Origin: Cellulomonas telluris
GTDB lineage: Bacteria > Actinomycetota > Actinomycetes > Actinomycetales > Cellulomonadaceae
Assembly: GCF_004886325.1 (NCBI RefSeq)
Contig: NZ_QXFN01000001.1
Coordinates: forward strand, 186,001 to 250,000
DNA length: 64,000 bases
Reading direction: 5' to 3'
Both the position numbers and the translations under genes were made by a program. Positions within the stretch are counted from its first letter, which is position 1, and every line of letters starts with the position of its first letter. Positions 8,014 to 17,118 of this stretch are shown here, in pieces. A model generated the notes under the pieces. It saw only the letters and a program-made list of their open reading frames with translations, was not told where the DNA came from and made no database searches.

Positions 8014-9249
8014 TCAGGAGGCCGGTGCCGGCGCCCCGTCCCGTCCCGGGTCCCGCGCCCCCTGCGTGCCACGCGCGCTGATGCGCACCAGCAGGGCCGC
8101 GAGCGCCGTCGTCGCGGGGATCGCGAGGACCAGGCCGATGGACCCGACGAGCGTGCGCACGACCTCCTCGGCGATCTCGCCCGCCGTGAGCAGCTCGAGG
8201 AACGACCGGTCCGCGAGGCTGACCAGCAGCACCATCGGCAGGGCCGCGCCCACGTAGGCGAAGACGATCGTGTAGACGGTCGAGGCGATGTGGTCGCGGC
8301 CGATGCGCATGCCCTGCCCGAACAGCTCGCGGGCCGCGGCCGCCGGCCGCGCGGCGTGCAGCTCCCACACCGCGGACGCCTGCGTGATCGTCACGTCGTT
8401 GAGCACGCCGAGGCCGGCGAGCACCATGCCGCAGACCAGGACCGCCCGCAGCCGCACTTCGGGCGCCGACGCGAGCAGGTCGAGCGCGTACTCCCCCGAC
8501 AGCCCGGTCAGGTGCGCGGCCCCGCCCGCCCACGCGGCGATGGCGCACGTCGCGGCAAGGCCGACCAGCGTGCCGAGCAGTGCCGTCGACGTCCGCACCG
8601 ACACCCCGTGCGCGAGGTACAGCACCGCGAACATGATGACGACGCTGGTCACGAGCGCGACCGGCACCGCCGGGCGGCCCTGCAGCAGCGCCGGCAGCGT
8701 GAAGAACCCGACGACGCCGAGCCCCACGACGACGCCCGCGAGCGCGGCGAGCCCCCGCCACCGCGCGACGAGCACCACCAGCACGGCGAACACCCCCGCG
8801 AGCAGGGCGATGGGCGGCCCGCGCACGAAGTCGACGAAGACGTACGACGTCGTCATGACGTCCGGGTCGCCGAGCGGGTCCAGCGCCGTCTCCGGCACCT
8901 CCATGCGCGCGACCCGCAGCGTGTCGCCCGCGGCGAGCTCGGGCACGTACTCGGGCGGGACGTGCGCGTCGACCTCCTCGCCGTCGGCGAGCCGGACCGT
9001 CGCCTGGTCCATGCCGGTCGCGTCGGGGCGGACCTCCACCACGTCGGCGCGCACGTAGGTCACGCCCGGCCCGGCGGTGTCGATGCGCGGCGGGGCGGCG
9101 TCCGGGTCGGGCCACAGCCACCACGCGCCCGCGAGTGCGGCGGCGAGCGACGCGAGCAGGAGGACCGTGAGCAGCACCCGCGCGCGCGGGACCGCGGCGG
9201 CCGGTGGGGCGGACGGGCCGGCGGACGAGGTCGGGGCGTGGACGTGCAC
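8014..9249 (-). CDS. YibE/F family membrane protein
   Basis: A 411-residue protein with one N-terminal membrane segment (VLLTVLLLASLAAALAGAWW), an extracytoplasmic beta domain (ATVRLADGEEVDAHVPPEYV) and seven or eight C-terminal membrane helices carrying the YibE/F hallmarks GVLNDVTITQASAVWEL and DHIASTVYTIVFAYVGAALP. The family is conserved in Firmicutes and Actinobacteria, is presumed to be a transporter, and has no established substrate. GTG9249 begins VHVHAPTSS; it lacks a well-spaced ribosome site, so the start could be further upstream. It diverges from the ATP-grasp gene across a structured spacer. Confidence 0.85.
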   Translation of the reverse strand: MHVHAPTSSAGPSAPPAAAVPRARVLLTVLLLASLAAALAGAWWLWPDPDAAPPRIDTAGPGVTYVRADVVEVRPDATGMDQATVRLADGEEVDAHVPPEYVPELAAGDTLRVARMEVPETALDPLGDPDVMTTSYVFVDFVRGPPIALLAGVFAVLVVLVARWRGLAALAGVVVGLGVVGFFTLPALLQGRPAVPVALVTSVVIMFAVLYLAHGVSVRTSTALLGTLVGLAATCAIAAWAGGAAHLTGLSGEYALDLLASAPEVRLRAVLVCGMVLAGLGVLNDVTITQASAVWELHAARPAAAARELFGQGMRIGRDHIASTVYTIVFAYVGAALPMVLLVSLADRSFLELLTAGEIAEEVVRTLVGSIGLVLAIPATTALAALLVRISARGTQGARDPGRDGAPAPAS

Positions 9250-9571
9250 GCTCCAGCATGGGCCGCACCCCCACCCGCCGAGCACGGGACGCGCCGTGCA
9301 CCCCCGCACCGACCCCCTGCCCCAGCCCCCTCCTCCCTCCCCCGCCGAGTTCGGCAGCTTCGCGTCGACCTCGCGACCCGGAGGTCGCTGACTCGGCGCA
9401 GAACTGCCGAGCTCGGCGCGGAGGGGGTGCGGAGGGGGCGGGAGGGGCGGGCTCGGCGGGCGGGGTCGCGGTGGGGCGGGGTCGCGGTGGGGCGGGGCTC
9501 GGGACGGGACGGATCGGGCGGGGCGGCGGGTGGGGGCGACGGTCCGCGCCGGCGTGCGTCAGACTGCCCGC
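9250..9571. other. 322-bp intergenic region with nested inverted repeats and G-rich tandem repeat
   Basis: No credible gene is present. It holds a 14-bp inverted repeat with one mismatch (9344-9357 and 9404-9417) enclosing a second hairpin (CGACCTC 9366-9372, GAGGTCG 9381-9387). A G-rich stretch follows, with a perfect 16-bp tandem duplication (9462-9477, 9478-9493) and many GGGG runs. CAGACT shortly before GTG9572 could be a leaderless promoter -10. Confidence 0.6.
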
Positions 9572-12211
9572 GTGACCGACCTGCTCTCGTCGCCGCGCCT
9601 GGTGGGCGACGGACCGGCGGTCGCGCACGCGCCGGACTGGACGTGGCTGCCCGACCCGGTGGACGCGCCCACGGCCGACGACCTCGCGCGGGCCCGCCGC
9701 GAGGCGGAGCAGATCCTCGCCGAGCACGGCGTCACGTACGGCGCCGACCTGCCCGACGGGCACGGGCGGTGGCGGCTCGACCCGCTGCCGGTGGTGGTCG
9801 ACGAGACCGAGTGGGCGGCGCTCGACGCGGCGCTCGTGCAGCGCGCCGAGCTGCTCGACGCCGTCCTGCACGACCTGTACGGGCCGCGCCGCCTGCTCGA
9901 CGACCGCCTGCTCCCGCCGACGGCGGTCCTGGCCCACCCCGGGTTCCTGCGGGCGGTCGACGGCCTGCGCACGCCCGGCGGGCGCGAGCTCGTGCTCACC
10001 GCGACGGACCTGGTCCGCGACGCCGGCGGCGACTGGTGCGCCGTCGCGGACCGCACGCAGGCGCCGTCAGGCGCGGGGTACGCCATGGAGGACCGCCGCG
10101 TCACCGCGCAGGTCCTCGCCGGCGTGTACCGGCAGGCGCCGATCGCGCGGCTCGGGCCGTTCTTCCACGCGCTGCGACGCGCGCTGCGGGACGTCGCGCC
10201 GCGCACGGCGTCCGACGACCCCCGCATCGTCCTGCTCTCCCCCGGCCCCGGCAGCGAGACCGCCTTCGACCAGGCGTACCTCGCGTCGATGCTCGGGCTG
10301 CCGCTCGTCGAGGGACGCGACCTGCTCGTGCGTGACGGACGGGTGCACCTGGAGGGGATCGACGGCCTGGAGCCGGTCGACGTGGTCCTGCGCCGCGTGG
10401 ACGCCGAGTGGTGCGACCCGCTGGACCTGCGCGCCGGCTCACGCCTGGGTGTGCCGGGCCTCGTGCGGGCCGTGCGCGGCGGCGCCGTCAGCGTCGTCAA
10501 CCCGCTCGGCGCGTCGGTGCTGGAGAGCCCGGCGCTGCTGACGTACCTGCCGCGCCTCGCGCGCGCCGTGCTCGACCAGGACCTCGCACTGCCGTCGCCG
10601 CCCACGTGGTGGTGCGGCGAGGAGCGGTCGCTGCGGCACGTCCTCGCGCACCTCGACCGCCTCGTGCTGAAGCCGACCGCCCACGGCGCCGACCTGGCGA
10701 CGGTGCCGGGCTGGACCCTCTCGTCGGCGGAGCGTGACGAGCTCGCGGCCCGCATCCGGGCCGAGCCGTGGGCGTGGGTCGGCCAGGAGCCGGTCGGGCG
10801 GCACACGCCGGGCGGCGTCGGCACGGACCGGCCCGACGCGGACGGTGTCGGCCCCGCGGACCTCGGGCCGCGGGCGGCCGTGCTGCGCACGTACGCCGTC
10901 GCGCACGCCGGCACCTATGCGGTGATGGCCGGCGGGCTCGCGCGCGTCGCCGACTCCGCGGTCGTGTCGTCCGCGCACGGCGCGGTCGCGAAGGACGTGT
11001 GGGTGCTCGCCGCGCAGCCCGCGTCCGTGCCGGACGTGCCCGCCCGCGAGGACGCGGTCGCCGCACCGGGCCGCGCGGTCGGCGCCGGCATCTCCCCGCG
11101 CAGCGCCGAGAACCTCTACTGGATGGGCCGGTACGCCGAGCGGGCCGAGGGCGAGGCCCGCGTGCTGCGGGCCGTCGCCGACCGGTGGGACGACTACCAC
11201 CGCAGCCCCGGGTCGGCGGGCGGGCGCGCGCTCGCGGTGCTGCTGCAGGCGCTGACCCCCGCGGCCCTGCCCGACGGCACGGCCGCGGACGGCGGCTCGG
11301 GTCTGGCCGCGCCCGTGCCCGTGCTGCGCGACCTGCTCGTCGACCGCGCGACGCCGGGCAGCGTGGCGCGGGCCGTGCACCGCCTCGCCGCGGCCGCCGC
11401 CGCGGTGCGGGACCAGCTCTCGACGGACGTGTTCGGACCCCTCGCGCGCGTGGAGCGGGCGCTGCGCGACGAGCGCGGCCGGCACCGCCCCCGCCCCGAC
11501 CAGGCCCTCGACCTGGGCGCCGCACCCGCCGCGGTGGAGGCCGCCGCCGTCACCGCCGGGCTGCGCCCCACCCTCGACCACGTCCTCACCGGCATGCTCG
11601 CCCTCTCCGGCGTCGCCGCGGAGGGGCTCACGCGCGACGTCGGCTGGCACCTGCTCGACGCGGGCCGGCGCATCGAGCGCGCGCAGAACCTCGTCGACAT
11701 GCTCGCGGCGACGCTCGTGGTGCGGCACCCGGCGGACGTCGAGGACCTGCTGCTCGAGTCCGTCCTGCTCGCCTCCGAGTCCGCCATCACCTACCGCCGC
11801 CGCCACCAGTCGTCGCCGACGGTCGCGCACGTGCTCGACCTGCTGGTCCACGACCGCACCAACCCCCGCTCGCTCGCATTCCAGCTCGACCGCCTGCTCG
11901 CGGACCTGGAGGCCGTGCCGGCCCCCTGGCGCTCGGCCGGGCAGCGCGACCACCTGCTGCACGGCGTCGCGGAGCTCGTCGCCGAGCTCGACACCGTCGC
12001 CGTCGGGGCGGTCGTCGCCGACGACGGGCGGCGCGTGCGGCTCGCCGAGGCGCTGGACTCGATGCTGTGGCGGCTGCGCGCCGCGTCGGACGAGATCGAG
12101 CGCGTCCACTTCGTCCGTCCGGCGGCGAGCCGTGCGCTCGACGACCTGTGGGGCTCGACGAACGAGCACGACGGCCGCGACGACGACGCGCCCCCCGGAG
12201 GTGCCGCGTGA
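9572..12211 (+). CDS. fused circularly permuted ATP-grasp and alpha-E domain protein
   Basis: An 879-residue protein. Residues 1 to about 490 match the circularly permuted ATP-grasp family (DUF404/DUF407; AEQILAEHGVTYGADLPDGH, YAMEDRRVTAQVLAGVYRQA, LVLKPTAHGADLATVPGWTL). From about residue 505 (ISPRSAENLYWMGRYAERAE) to the end is an all-helical alpha-E domain (DUF403). The two are separate neighbouring genes in many bacteria and fused here. ATP-grasp enzymes of this group are predicted to make peptide or amide bonds; comparative genomics links them with alpha-E and transglutaminase-like proteins in a proposed peptide-modifying system without proven chemistry. It overlaps the transglutaminase gene by four bases (GTGA). 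The GTG start was chosen because family similarity begins there. Confidence 0.88.
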   Translation: MTDLLSSPRLVGDGPAVAHAPDWTWLPDPVDAPTADDLARARREAEQILAEHGVTYGADLPDGHGRWRLDPLPVVVDETEWAALDAALVQRAELLDAVLHDLYGPRRLLDDRLLPPTAVLAHPGFLRAVDGLRTPGGRELVLTATDLVRDAGGDWCAVADRTQAPSGAGYAMEDRRVTAQVLAGVYRQAPIARLGPFFHALRRALRDVAPRTASDDPRIVLLSPGPGSETAFDQAYLASMLGLPLVEGRDLLVRDGRVHLEGIDGLEPVDVVLRRVDAEWCDPLDLRAGSRLGVPGLVRAVRGGAVSVVNPLGASVLESPALLTYLPRLARAVLDQDLALPSPPTWWCGEERSLRHVLAHLDRLVLKPTAHGADLATVPGWTLSSAERDELAARIRAEPWAWVGQEPVGRHTPGGVGTDRPDADGVGPADLGPRAAVLRTYAVAHAGTYAVMAGGLARVADSAVVSSAHGAVAKDVWVLAAQPASVPDVPAREDAVAAPGRAVGAGISPRSAENLYWMGRYAERAEGEARVLRAVADRWDDYHRSPGSAGGRALAVLLQALTPAALPDGTAADGGSGLAAPVPVLRDLLVDRATPGSVARAVHRLAAAAAAVRDQLSTDVFGPLARVERALRDERGRHRPRPDQALDLGAAPAAVEAAAVTAGLRPTLDHVLTGMLALSGVAAEGLTRDVGWHLLDAGRRIERAQNLVDMLAATLVVRHPADVEDLLLESVLLASESAITYRRRHQSSPTVAHVLDLLVHDRTNPRSLAFQLDRLLADLEAVPAPWRSAGQRDHLLHGVAELVAELDTVAVGAVVADDGRRVRLAEALDSMLWRLRAASDEIERVHFVRPAASRALDDLWGSTNEHDGRDDDAPPGGAA

Positions 12212-13158
12212 CGGCCGACGAGCGTGCCACCCCCGCCGTGCGCGCCTACGACCTGGTGCACCGGACCACCTACGAGTACCCGGCGCCCGTCACCGACTCC
12301 TACGGCCGCACGACGATGACGCCGCGGGACCTGCCCGACCAGCGCCTGGTGACGACGTCGCTGACGGTGGACCCCGAGCCGGCGGACACCGCCACGCACG
12401 TCGACTGGTTCGGCAGCACGACGACGTTCTTCGGCGTGACGACCCCGCACACGCGGCTCGTGGTCACGTCCCGGTCGACGCTCGAGGTCAGCCGCGCCGC
12501 GCCGGACCGCGCCGACCTGCCCGACGTGCGGTGGCGAGCCGTCGCCCGCGCCGCGGCGGCCGGCGACCTCGGCACGCTCCACACCGACACCGCGGGCCTC
12601 GTCGCGCTGCGGGAGGCGCTGCTGCCGTCGCGGCACGTGTCGTTCGCCGAGGAGGTCCGCACGTGGGCCGCGCCGTCCTTCGCGGACGACCGGCCCCTCG
12701 CCGACGTCGTCCTCGACCTCGTCCACCGCGTCCGCACCGAGCTCACCTACCGCTCGGGCTCGACGACCGTGCAGACGACGCAGGCCGAGCTGCTCGCGCA
12801 GCGCACGGGCGTCTGCCAGGACTTCGCCCACCTCGTCATCGCGGCGCTGCGCCTGCACGGGCTGCCCGCGCGCTACGCGTCGGGGTACATCGAGACCCGC
12901 CCCCGCCTAGGCCGGCCGAAGCTGCGCGGGGCGGACGCCTCGCACGCGTGGGTGTCGGTGTGGCTGCCCGGGTACGGCTGGCTCGAGGCGGACCCGACGA
13001 ACGACCAGCTCGTCGACGACCGGTACGTCGTCCTCGGCTGGGGCCGCGACTACGGCGACGTCCCGCCGCTGCGCGGCGTCATCTTCACCGAGGGCGGCGG
13101 GGCGTCCCCGCGCGTCGAGGTCGACCTGGTCCCTGCCGGTTCCGAGCCGTTCCTCTGA
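12208..13158 (+). CDS. transglutaminase-like cysteine peptidase family protein
   Basis: A 316-residue protein. The N-terminal 150 residues form the beta-rich transglutaminase N domain (DLVHRTTYEYPAPVTDSYGR). The catalytic core shows the triad Cys203 (TGVCQDFAHL), His246 (DASHAWVSVWLPG) and Asp262 (EADPTND). Length and order match COG1305 proteins encoded beside ATP-grasp/alpha-E genes. The family fold supports amidase, peptidase or crosslinking chemistry. GTG12208 overlaps the preceding stop, so synthesis is coupled to the ATP-grasp fusion and the two probably act on one substrate. Confidence 0.92.
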   Translation: MTADERATPAVRAYDLVHRTTYEYPAPVTDSYGRTTMTPRDLPDQRLVTTSLTVDPEPADTATHVDWFGSTTTFFGVTTPHTRLVVTSRSTLEVSRAAPDRADLPDVRWRAVARAAAAGDLGTLHTDTAGLVALREALLPSRHVSFAEEVRTWAAPSFADDRPLADVVLDLVHRVRTELTYRSGSTTVQTTQAELLAQRTGVCQDFAHLVIAALRLHGLPARYASGYIETRPRLGRPKLRGADASHAWVSVWLPGYGWLEADPTNDQLVDDRYVVLGWGRDYGDVPPLRGVIFTEGGGASPRVEVDLVPAGSEPFL

Positions 13159-13189
13159 CGGGCGACCCGCGGGACCCCGGCCGGCGGCG

Positions 13190-14080
13190 TCACCGCACCG
13201 CGGCGGCGACCCGGTCGTCGAGCTCCGCCGGCGGCACGACGAACCCGCCCGCGTCGACCACCGTCCCACCCGCCGCGCGCCACAGCGTCGCGACGACCCG
13301 GGTGACCGCCGGCGCGACGCGCGCCCGCGCGACGAGGTGCTGCTGCGAGGGGTGCGAGGCGTCGAGCTGCGACGCGTCCGGCGGCTGCCACGCCACGCGG
13401 TAGCCCCACGGGCCGTGCTCGCGCCGGTCGAGCGTCGACAGGACCAGGGGCACGTGCGCGGCGCGTTCGAGCCGCACCACGACCTCGCCGTCGTACGGGA
13501 ACGCGGCGGTCAGCTCGAACCCCCCGCCCGGCGTCGGCGCCGGGGCCAGCCGGCTCCCCGACAGGGCCGGACGCACGAGCGGCAGCGCCTCCTGCACCGG
13601 GACGGGCACGGCGGACCACAGCGTGAGGTCGAGGACGCCGGCCGGGTCGGGCACGACGGCGGCGCCGCCGGCCGGCAGGACGCCCCCGCCCGTGCGGCGC
13701 GCGGCGGCCGTCGCCCACGCGGCGACGAGACCCGCCGGGACGTCGGCGCCGGGCGGTGTCGCGACGGGCAGCCCGTACAGGTCGGCGTCGCGGGACGGCA
13801 GGCCGAGGCCGCGCGCGCTCGTCGCGTCGCACGCGTGCGGGCCGAGCAGCGCGACGCCGGGTGCGAGCGCGAGCACGCCGGTCGTCACGACCGGCTCGAC
13901 GGCGATCCCGCGGAACCGCGCCCCCGTGGGCCGCACGGGCGCGGCCGCCGCGGCCGGCTCCCGCTCCCAGCGCGCCTGCGTGAACCACGCGCGGGCGAGC
14001 GTCATGACGTCGGTCCCGGCCGGCAGCGCGAGGACGTGCAGGCCGTCGAGCGCGGGCGGGACCGGTGCCGGCGGGGTCAT
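13190..14080 (-). CDS. hypothetical protein, Ala/Pro-rich, beside the ATP-grasp/transglutaminase pair
   Basis: A 296-residue soluble protein that I do not recognise. It has no signal peptide, membrane helix or known motif. It looks like two beta-rich halves (LDGLHVLALPAGTDVMTLAR; ELTAAFPYDGEVVVRLERAA) joined by an alanine-rich segment, with an ending VPPAELDDRVAAAVR. ATG14080 has TAGCGT six bases upstream, suggesting a leaderless transcript. It converges on the transglutaminase gene with a 31-bp gap. The codon bias is typical of the region, so it looks like a real gene. The function is unknown. Confidence 0.7.
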   Translation of the reverse strand: MTPPAPVPPALDGLHVLALPAGTDVMTLARAWFTQARWEREPAAAAAPVRPTGARFRGIAVEPVVTTGVLALAPGVALLGPHACDATSARGLGLPSRDADLYGLPVATPPGADVPAGLVAAWATAAARRTGGGVLPAGGAAVVPDPAGVLDLTLWSAVPVPVQEALPLVRPALSGSRLAPAPTPGGGFELTAAFPYDGEVVVRLERAAHVPLVLSTLDRREHGPWGYRVAWQPPDASQLDASHPSQQHLVARARVAPAVTRVVATLWRAAGGTVVDAGGFVVPPAELDDRVAAAVR

Positions 14081-14187
14081 GGCCGGACGCTAGCGGCCGA
14101 TCGTCACGCCGGTGTTTCCGCGTGCGGCCGACCGGGCGACGCGCCGACGCCACGCCGGTGGGACGGTCCCGCCCGTCCGGCGTCCGG

Positions 14188-14745
14188 TCAGGCGCGCACG
14201 TCGTGCAGGTGGTGCACCACGTCGTGCAGGAAGTACTGGCCGAGGGTGCGGACCGTGAAGCGCGAGCCGTTGCTGCGCCGGCCCGGCCGCTCCCAGGCGT
14301 CGTCGGCGACGGCGTCGAACAGCGTCGCGGTCACCTCCGCCGCGGCCGCGAGGTCGACGGCGACGACCTGCGGGTCCTGCAGGTCGTAGCGGTCCTCGAG
14401 CGCGGTGGCGTCCTGGTCCCAGTTCGCGAACAGCGGGTCGTCCTCGTCCAGCATGAGCTGCAGGCGCTCGCCGAAGAGGCGCATGACGTCGCGCACGTGC
14501 GCGCCGTACTCGAGCGTGGACCACGTCGTCGGCGCGGGGCGCTCGCGCGCGTCGTCGCGGTGCAGCGCGGAGACCCAGCGCGGGACGAGGTCGCGCACCG
14601 TGCCGCCGACCGCGTCGGGCGGCACGTCCGAGGCGGCGAAGCCGCACTCGGGGCAGCGGCGCTCGACGACCCAGGTCCAGTCCTTGTCGTCGGGCGCGAT
14701 CGCGGGCGGCTCGGGCGTGTGCGCGGGTGACGCGGGCGTGTCCAC
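14188..14745 (-). CDS. DinB-like protein with N-terminal CPEC motif
   Basis: A 185-residue protein. After a Pro-rich start, WVVERRCPECGFAASDVPPD gives a CxxC pair (Cys31, Cys34). The rest fits a four-helix DinB/YfiT fold (VRDLVPRWVSALHRDD; LEYGAHVRDVMRLFGERLQL; FTVRTLGQYFLHDVVHHLHD). Histidines in AHVRD and HDVVHHLHD are at the places where DinB proteins bind a divalent metal. Many actinobacterial members are mycothiol-dependent transferases, but that activity cannot be read from sequence alone. The GTG start has TACCGT six bases upstream (leaderless type). It stands alone. Confidence 0.78.
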   Translation of the reverse strand: MDTPASPAHTPEPPAIAPDDKDWTWVVERRCPECGFAASDVPPDAVGGTVRDLVPRWVSALHRDDARERPAPTTWSTLEYGAHVRDVMRLFGERLQLMLDEDDPLFANWDQDATALEDRYDLQDPQVVAVDLAAAAEVTATLFDAVADDAWERPGRRSNGSRFTVRTLGQYFLHDVVHHLHDVRA

Positions 14746-14932
14746 GCCGTCACGGTAGCGGCAGGTCGCCCGGTCCCGTCACGCGTCACCCGCTGCGGCG
14801 CCGTGGGTGCGGGACGGGGAGAGGGTCGGGCGACGCGCCCCCTCCCGCGCGCCGCCCGACCGGGCACCGGTGGGCAGGAACCCCCTCAGGTCCCACCCGG
14901 TGGTGCCACTGCGCGGAACGGTAGCCGGGGCA

Positions 14933-14953
14933 CCGTTGCACGACCGTTGCACG
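14933..14953. repeat. 11-bp-spaced direct repeat CCGTTGCACG
   Basis: CCGTTGCACG occurs at 14933-14942 and 14944-14953, one helical turn apart, in the 281-bp spacer upstream of the DinB-like gene and downstream of the GAF regulator. It could be an activator or repressor half-site pair; nothing shows which gene it serves. Confidence 0.35.
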
Positions 14954-14992
14954 GCGTATGCACCCGTCTGTGCGTTTTCGCGCAACCGCTTC

Positions 14993-15008
14993 GCCCGTCC
15001 GGACGGGC
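14993..15008 (-). terminator. palindromic hairpin after the GAF regulator gene
   Basis: GCCCGTCC and GGACGGGC form a perfect 16-bp palindrome 19 bases past the regulator's stop codon, the likely end of its transcript. A minimal loop would require opening the central pairs. Confidence 0.4.
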
Positions 15009-15026
15009 CGTGCACCGGTGCCGCGG

Positions 15027-16301
15027 TCAGCGCAGCGTGCGGTCGAGCTGCGCGAGGCGCGTGTGCGCACGCAGGTGGGCGGCGGACCCGATCGGGGCGA
15101 TCCGCGCGAGCGTCTGCCACGCCTCCCAGTCGTCCGCGCCCTCGTCGCCGCCGGTCCACCGGGCCACGAGGTCCACGTCGCCCGACGCGAGCGTCGACGC
15201 ACGCAGCCACCCCACCAGCGCGTCCCGGACGCGCACGACCCCGGGGGCCGTGGAGCGCGGGAGAACGGGTCCGGGGTACGCGGCGAGGGCGGTCGAGACG
15301 TCGCCGACCGCGAGCGCGTCGCGCACGTGGTCGACGTCCGTGTGCAGCGGCGAGGTCAGGCGGTAGGGGCGGGACTCGGACAGCAGCGGACCGACGAGGC
15401 GGCGCAGCCGGGAGATCTCGGCGCGGACGGTCACCTCGGACAGCTCCGCCTCGGACAGCAGCACGGTGAGCTCGTCGCCCGTGAGGCCGCCGGGGTGCTC
15501 GGCGAGCAGCAGCAGGATCTCCGTGTGCCGGCACGTGAGCCGGCGCCGGCCCTGCGGGGTGTGCAGCGTGCCGCCGTGCGCGCCGAGCACCTCGAGGCGG
15601 GTCGTCGGCGGCTGCGGCGCGCTCGACGCGATCGTCGCCTCGACGGCGGCGACCGTGGCGCGGACGAGGGCGAGCGCCATCCAGGACGCGGTCTCGTCCC
15701 GGCCGGTGACGTCGAGGACGCCGACGAGGCGTCCCGACGGGTCGTGCACCGGTGCGGCCGCGCAGTTCCACGGGTGGACGACGCGGGCCCAGTGCTCGGT
15801 GCTCAGCACCTGCAGCGGGCGGCGCGTGGCGAGCGCGGTGCCGATGCCGTTGGTGCCGACGGCGTCCTCACGCCACGCCGCCCCCTCGACGAGGCCGACC
15901 TGGTCGAGCGGGCGACGCAGATCGCGGTCGCCGTCCACCCACAGCAGCCGGCCGGTCTCGTCGCTGAGCGTGGCGACCCACCCGGACGCGGGCTCGACGA
16001 GCAGGCGGCGGACCACGGGCACGGCCCCGGAGATGGGGTGCGCGGCCCGCAGCCGGTGCAGCTCGGGGTCGGAGAGGTCGACGGGCGGGTTCGGCAGCTC
16101 GGGGTCGACGCCCACGCGCCGGCTGCGCCGCCACGACTCCGCCACCACCGGCCGCACGCCGTGCCCGGGCTCCCCGCCGGCCAGCACGAAGCGCTCGTGC
16201 GCCTCGCGGACGCGCCCGACCGTGCCCGGGCCGAAGCCGCGCGGTGCGGGCTCGGCGGGCCGCTCGGTGCCGCCGGTGGCGACCCGGACGTGTCGGCTCA
16301 T
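15027..16301 (-). CDS. GAF domain transcriptional regulator with C-terminal winged helix
   Basis: A 424-residue protein. The N-terminus (VRPVVAESWRRSRRVGVDPE) is the usual lead-in to GAF-type regulators of the AcoR kind. Residues about 90-235 form the GAF domain (RREDAVGTNGIGTALATRRP-type motif, HPWNCAAAPVHDPSGRLVGV). The region from about 255 (RRRLTCRHTEILLLLAEHPG; EVTVRAEISRLRRLV) is a winged-helix DNA-binding domain in place of the sigma-54 AAA domain of AcoR, as expected in an organism using no sigma-54. Relatives control aldehyde or diol oxidation genes, but none is adjacent. ATG16301 follows GGAAG at good spacing. It diverges from a TetR gene. Confidence 0.8.
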   Translation of the reverse strand: MSRHVRVATGGTERPAEPAPRGFGPGTVGRVREAHERFVLAGGEPGHGVRPVVAESWRRSRRVGVDPELPNPPVDLSDPELHRLRAAHPISGAVPVVRRLLVEPASGWVATLSDETGRLLWVDGDRDLRRPLDQVGLVEGAAWREDAVGTNGIGTALATRRPLQVLSTEHWARVVHPWNCAAAPVHDPSGRLVGVLDVTGRDETASWMALALVRATVAAVEATIASSAPQPPTTRLEVLGAHGGTLHTPQGRRRLTCRHTEILLLLAEHPGGLTGDELTVLLSEAELSEVTVRAEISRLRRLVGPLLSESRPYRLTSPLHTDVDHVRDALAVGDVSTALAAYPGPVLPRSTAPGVVRVRDALVGWLRASTLASGDVDLVARWTGGDEGADDWEAWQTLARIAPIGSAAHLRAHTRLAQLDRTLR

Positions 16302-16483
16302 GGGCAACTTCCACGGGTGGTGCGGGGCCCGGCGTCGACCGCCGGAGGGTGGGGCGACGGTCGAGGGACGACGACGGGCGGGGACGGTGCTGGTGTCGCC
16401 CTCGCATGGTACGCGAATGCGGCAGGACGGACGTGACCGACGTCACAGGAGTTTGCACGAGTTCGTCGGCGCGGCGGCTTTTC

Positions 16484-16508
16484 CTGACACCGTGTGCGAG
16501 ACTGTCAG
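16484..16508. promoter_or_regulatory. inverted repeat upstream of the TetR gene
   Basis: CTGACA (16484-16489) and TGTCAG (16503-16508) flank a 13-bp spacer that contains the -10-like GAGACT just upstream of ATG16510. This is a plausible autorepression operator. The distance between arms is longer than in most TetR sites. Confidence 0.4.
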
Positions 16509-16509
16509 C

Positions 16510-17118
16510 ATGCCCAAGATCATCGGCGGGTCGCTCCACGAGCACCGCGAGCAGACCCGCCTGCGGCTGTTCTCCGCCCTGTCGACGCTCATGGCCGAGC
16601 GCGGGTTCGACGGCATCACGCTCGCCGACATCGCCGCCGCCGCGGGCGTCGGCCGCACGGCGGTCTACAACCACTTCCCCGACAAGGAGTCGCTCCTGCT
16701 CGGGTTCATCACGCACGAGACCGAGCAGTACGCCGCGGGCCTGCAGGCGTCCCTCGACGACATCGACGACCCCGTCGAGCAGCTGCGCGCCTACGTGCGC
16801 GCCCAGGCCTCCCTGACCCGCGTCTACCACGTCGCCCCCGGCCCCGAGCTGCGGTCCGTGCTGTCCCGCGGCGCCCAGCAGCGGGTGCGCGAGCACGTCG
16901 GCGTGGTCGAGCAGATCCTGCGCCGCATCCTCGAGGCCGGCATCGCCTCCGGCGCGTTCCCCGAGCAGGACCTCGCGACGACCGTGCCGCTCGTCAACGC
17001 GTGCCTGACCGGCCGGAACCTGCCCGACGTCGACGGGCCCGAGCGGGACCGCGCCGTCGCGCAGACCGAGGCGTTCGTCCTGCGCGCGGTGGGTGCACCC
17101 GTGCCGGTGCCGGCCTGA
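16510..17118 (+). CDS. TetR family transcriptional regulator
   Basis: A 202-residue repressor. The helix-turn-helix is at about residues 34-55 (ITLADIAAAAGVGRTAVYNH, then FPDKESLLLGF). The remaining helices form the effector domain. ATG16510 was preferred because GAGACT lies just upstream in leaderless spacing and the MPKIIGGSLHEHREQTRLRL start fits the family. It lies head to head with the GAF regulator (208-bp gap) and ahead of an RNA methyltransferase gene that may overlap its end. Its targets are unknown. Confidence 0.88.
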   Translation: MPKIIGGSLHEHREQTRLRLFSALSTLMAERGFDGITLADIAAAAGVGRTAVYNHFPDKESLLLGFITHETEQYAAGLQASLDDIDDPVEQLRAYVRAQASLTRVYHVAPGPELRSVLSRGAQQRVREHVGVVEQILRRILEAGIASGAFPEQDLATTVPLVNACLTGRNLPDVDGPERDRAVAQTEAFVLRAVGAPVPVPA

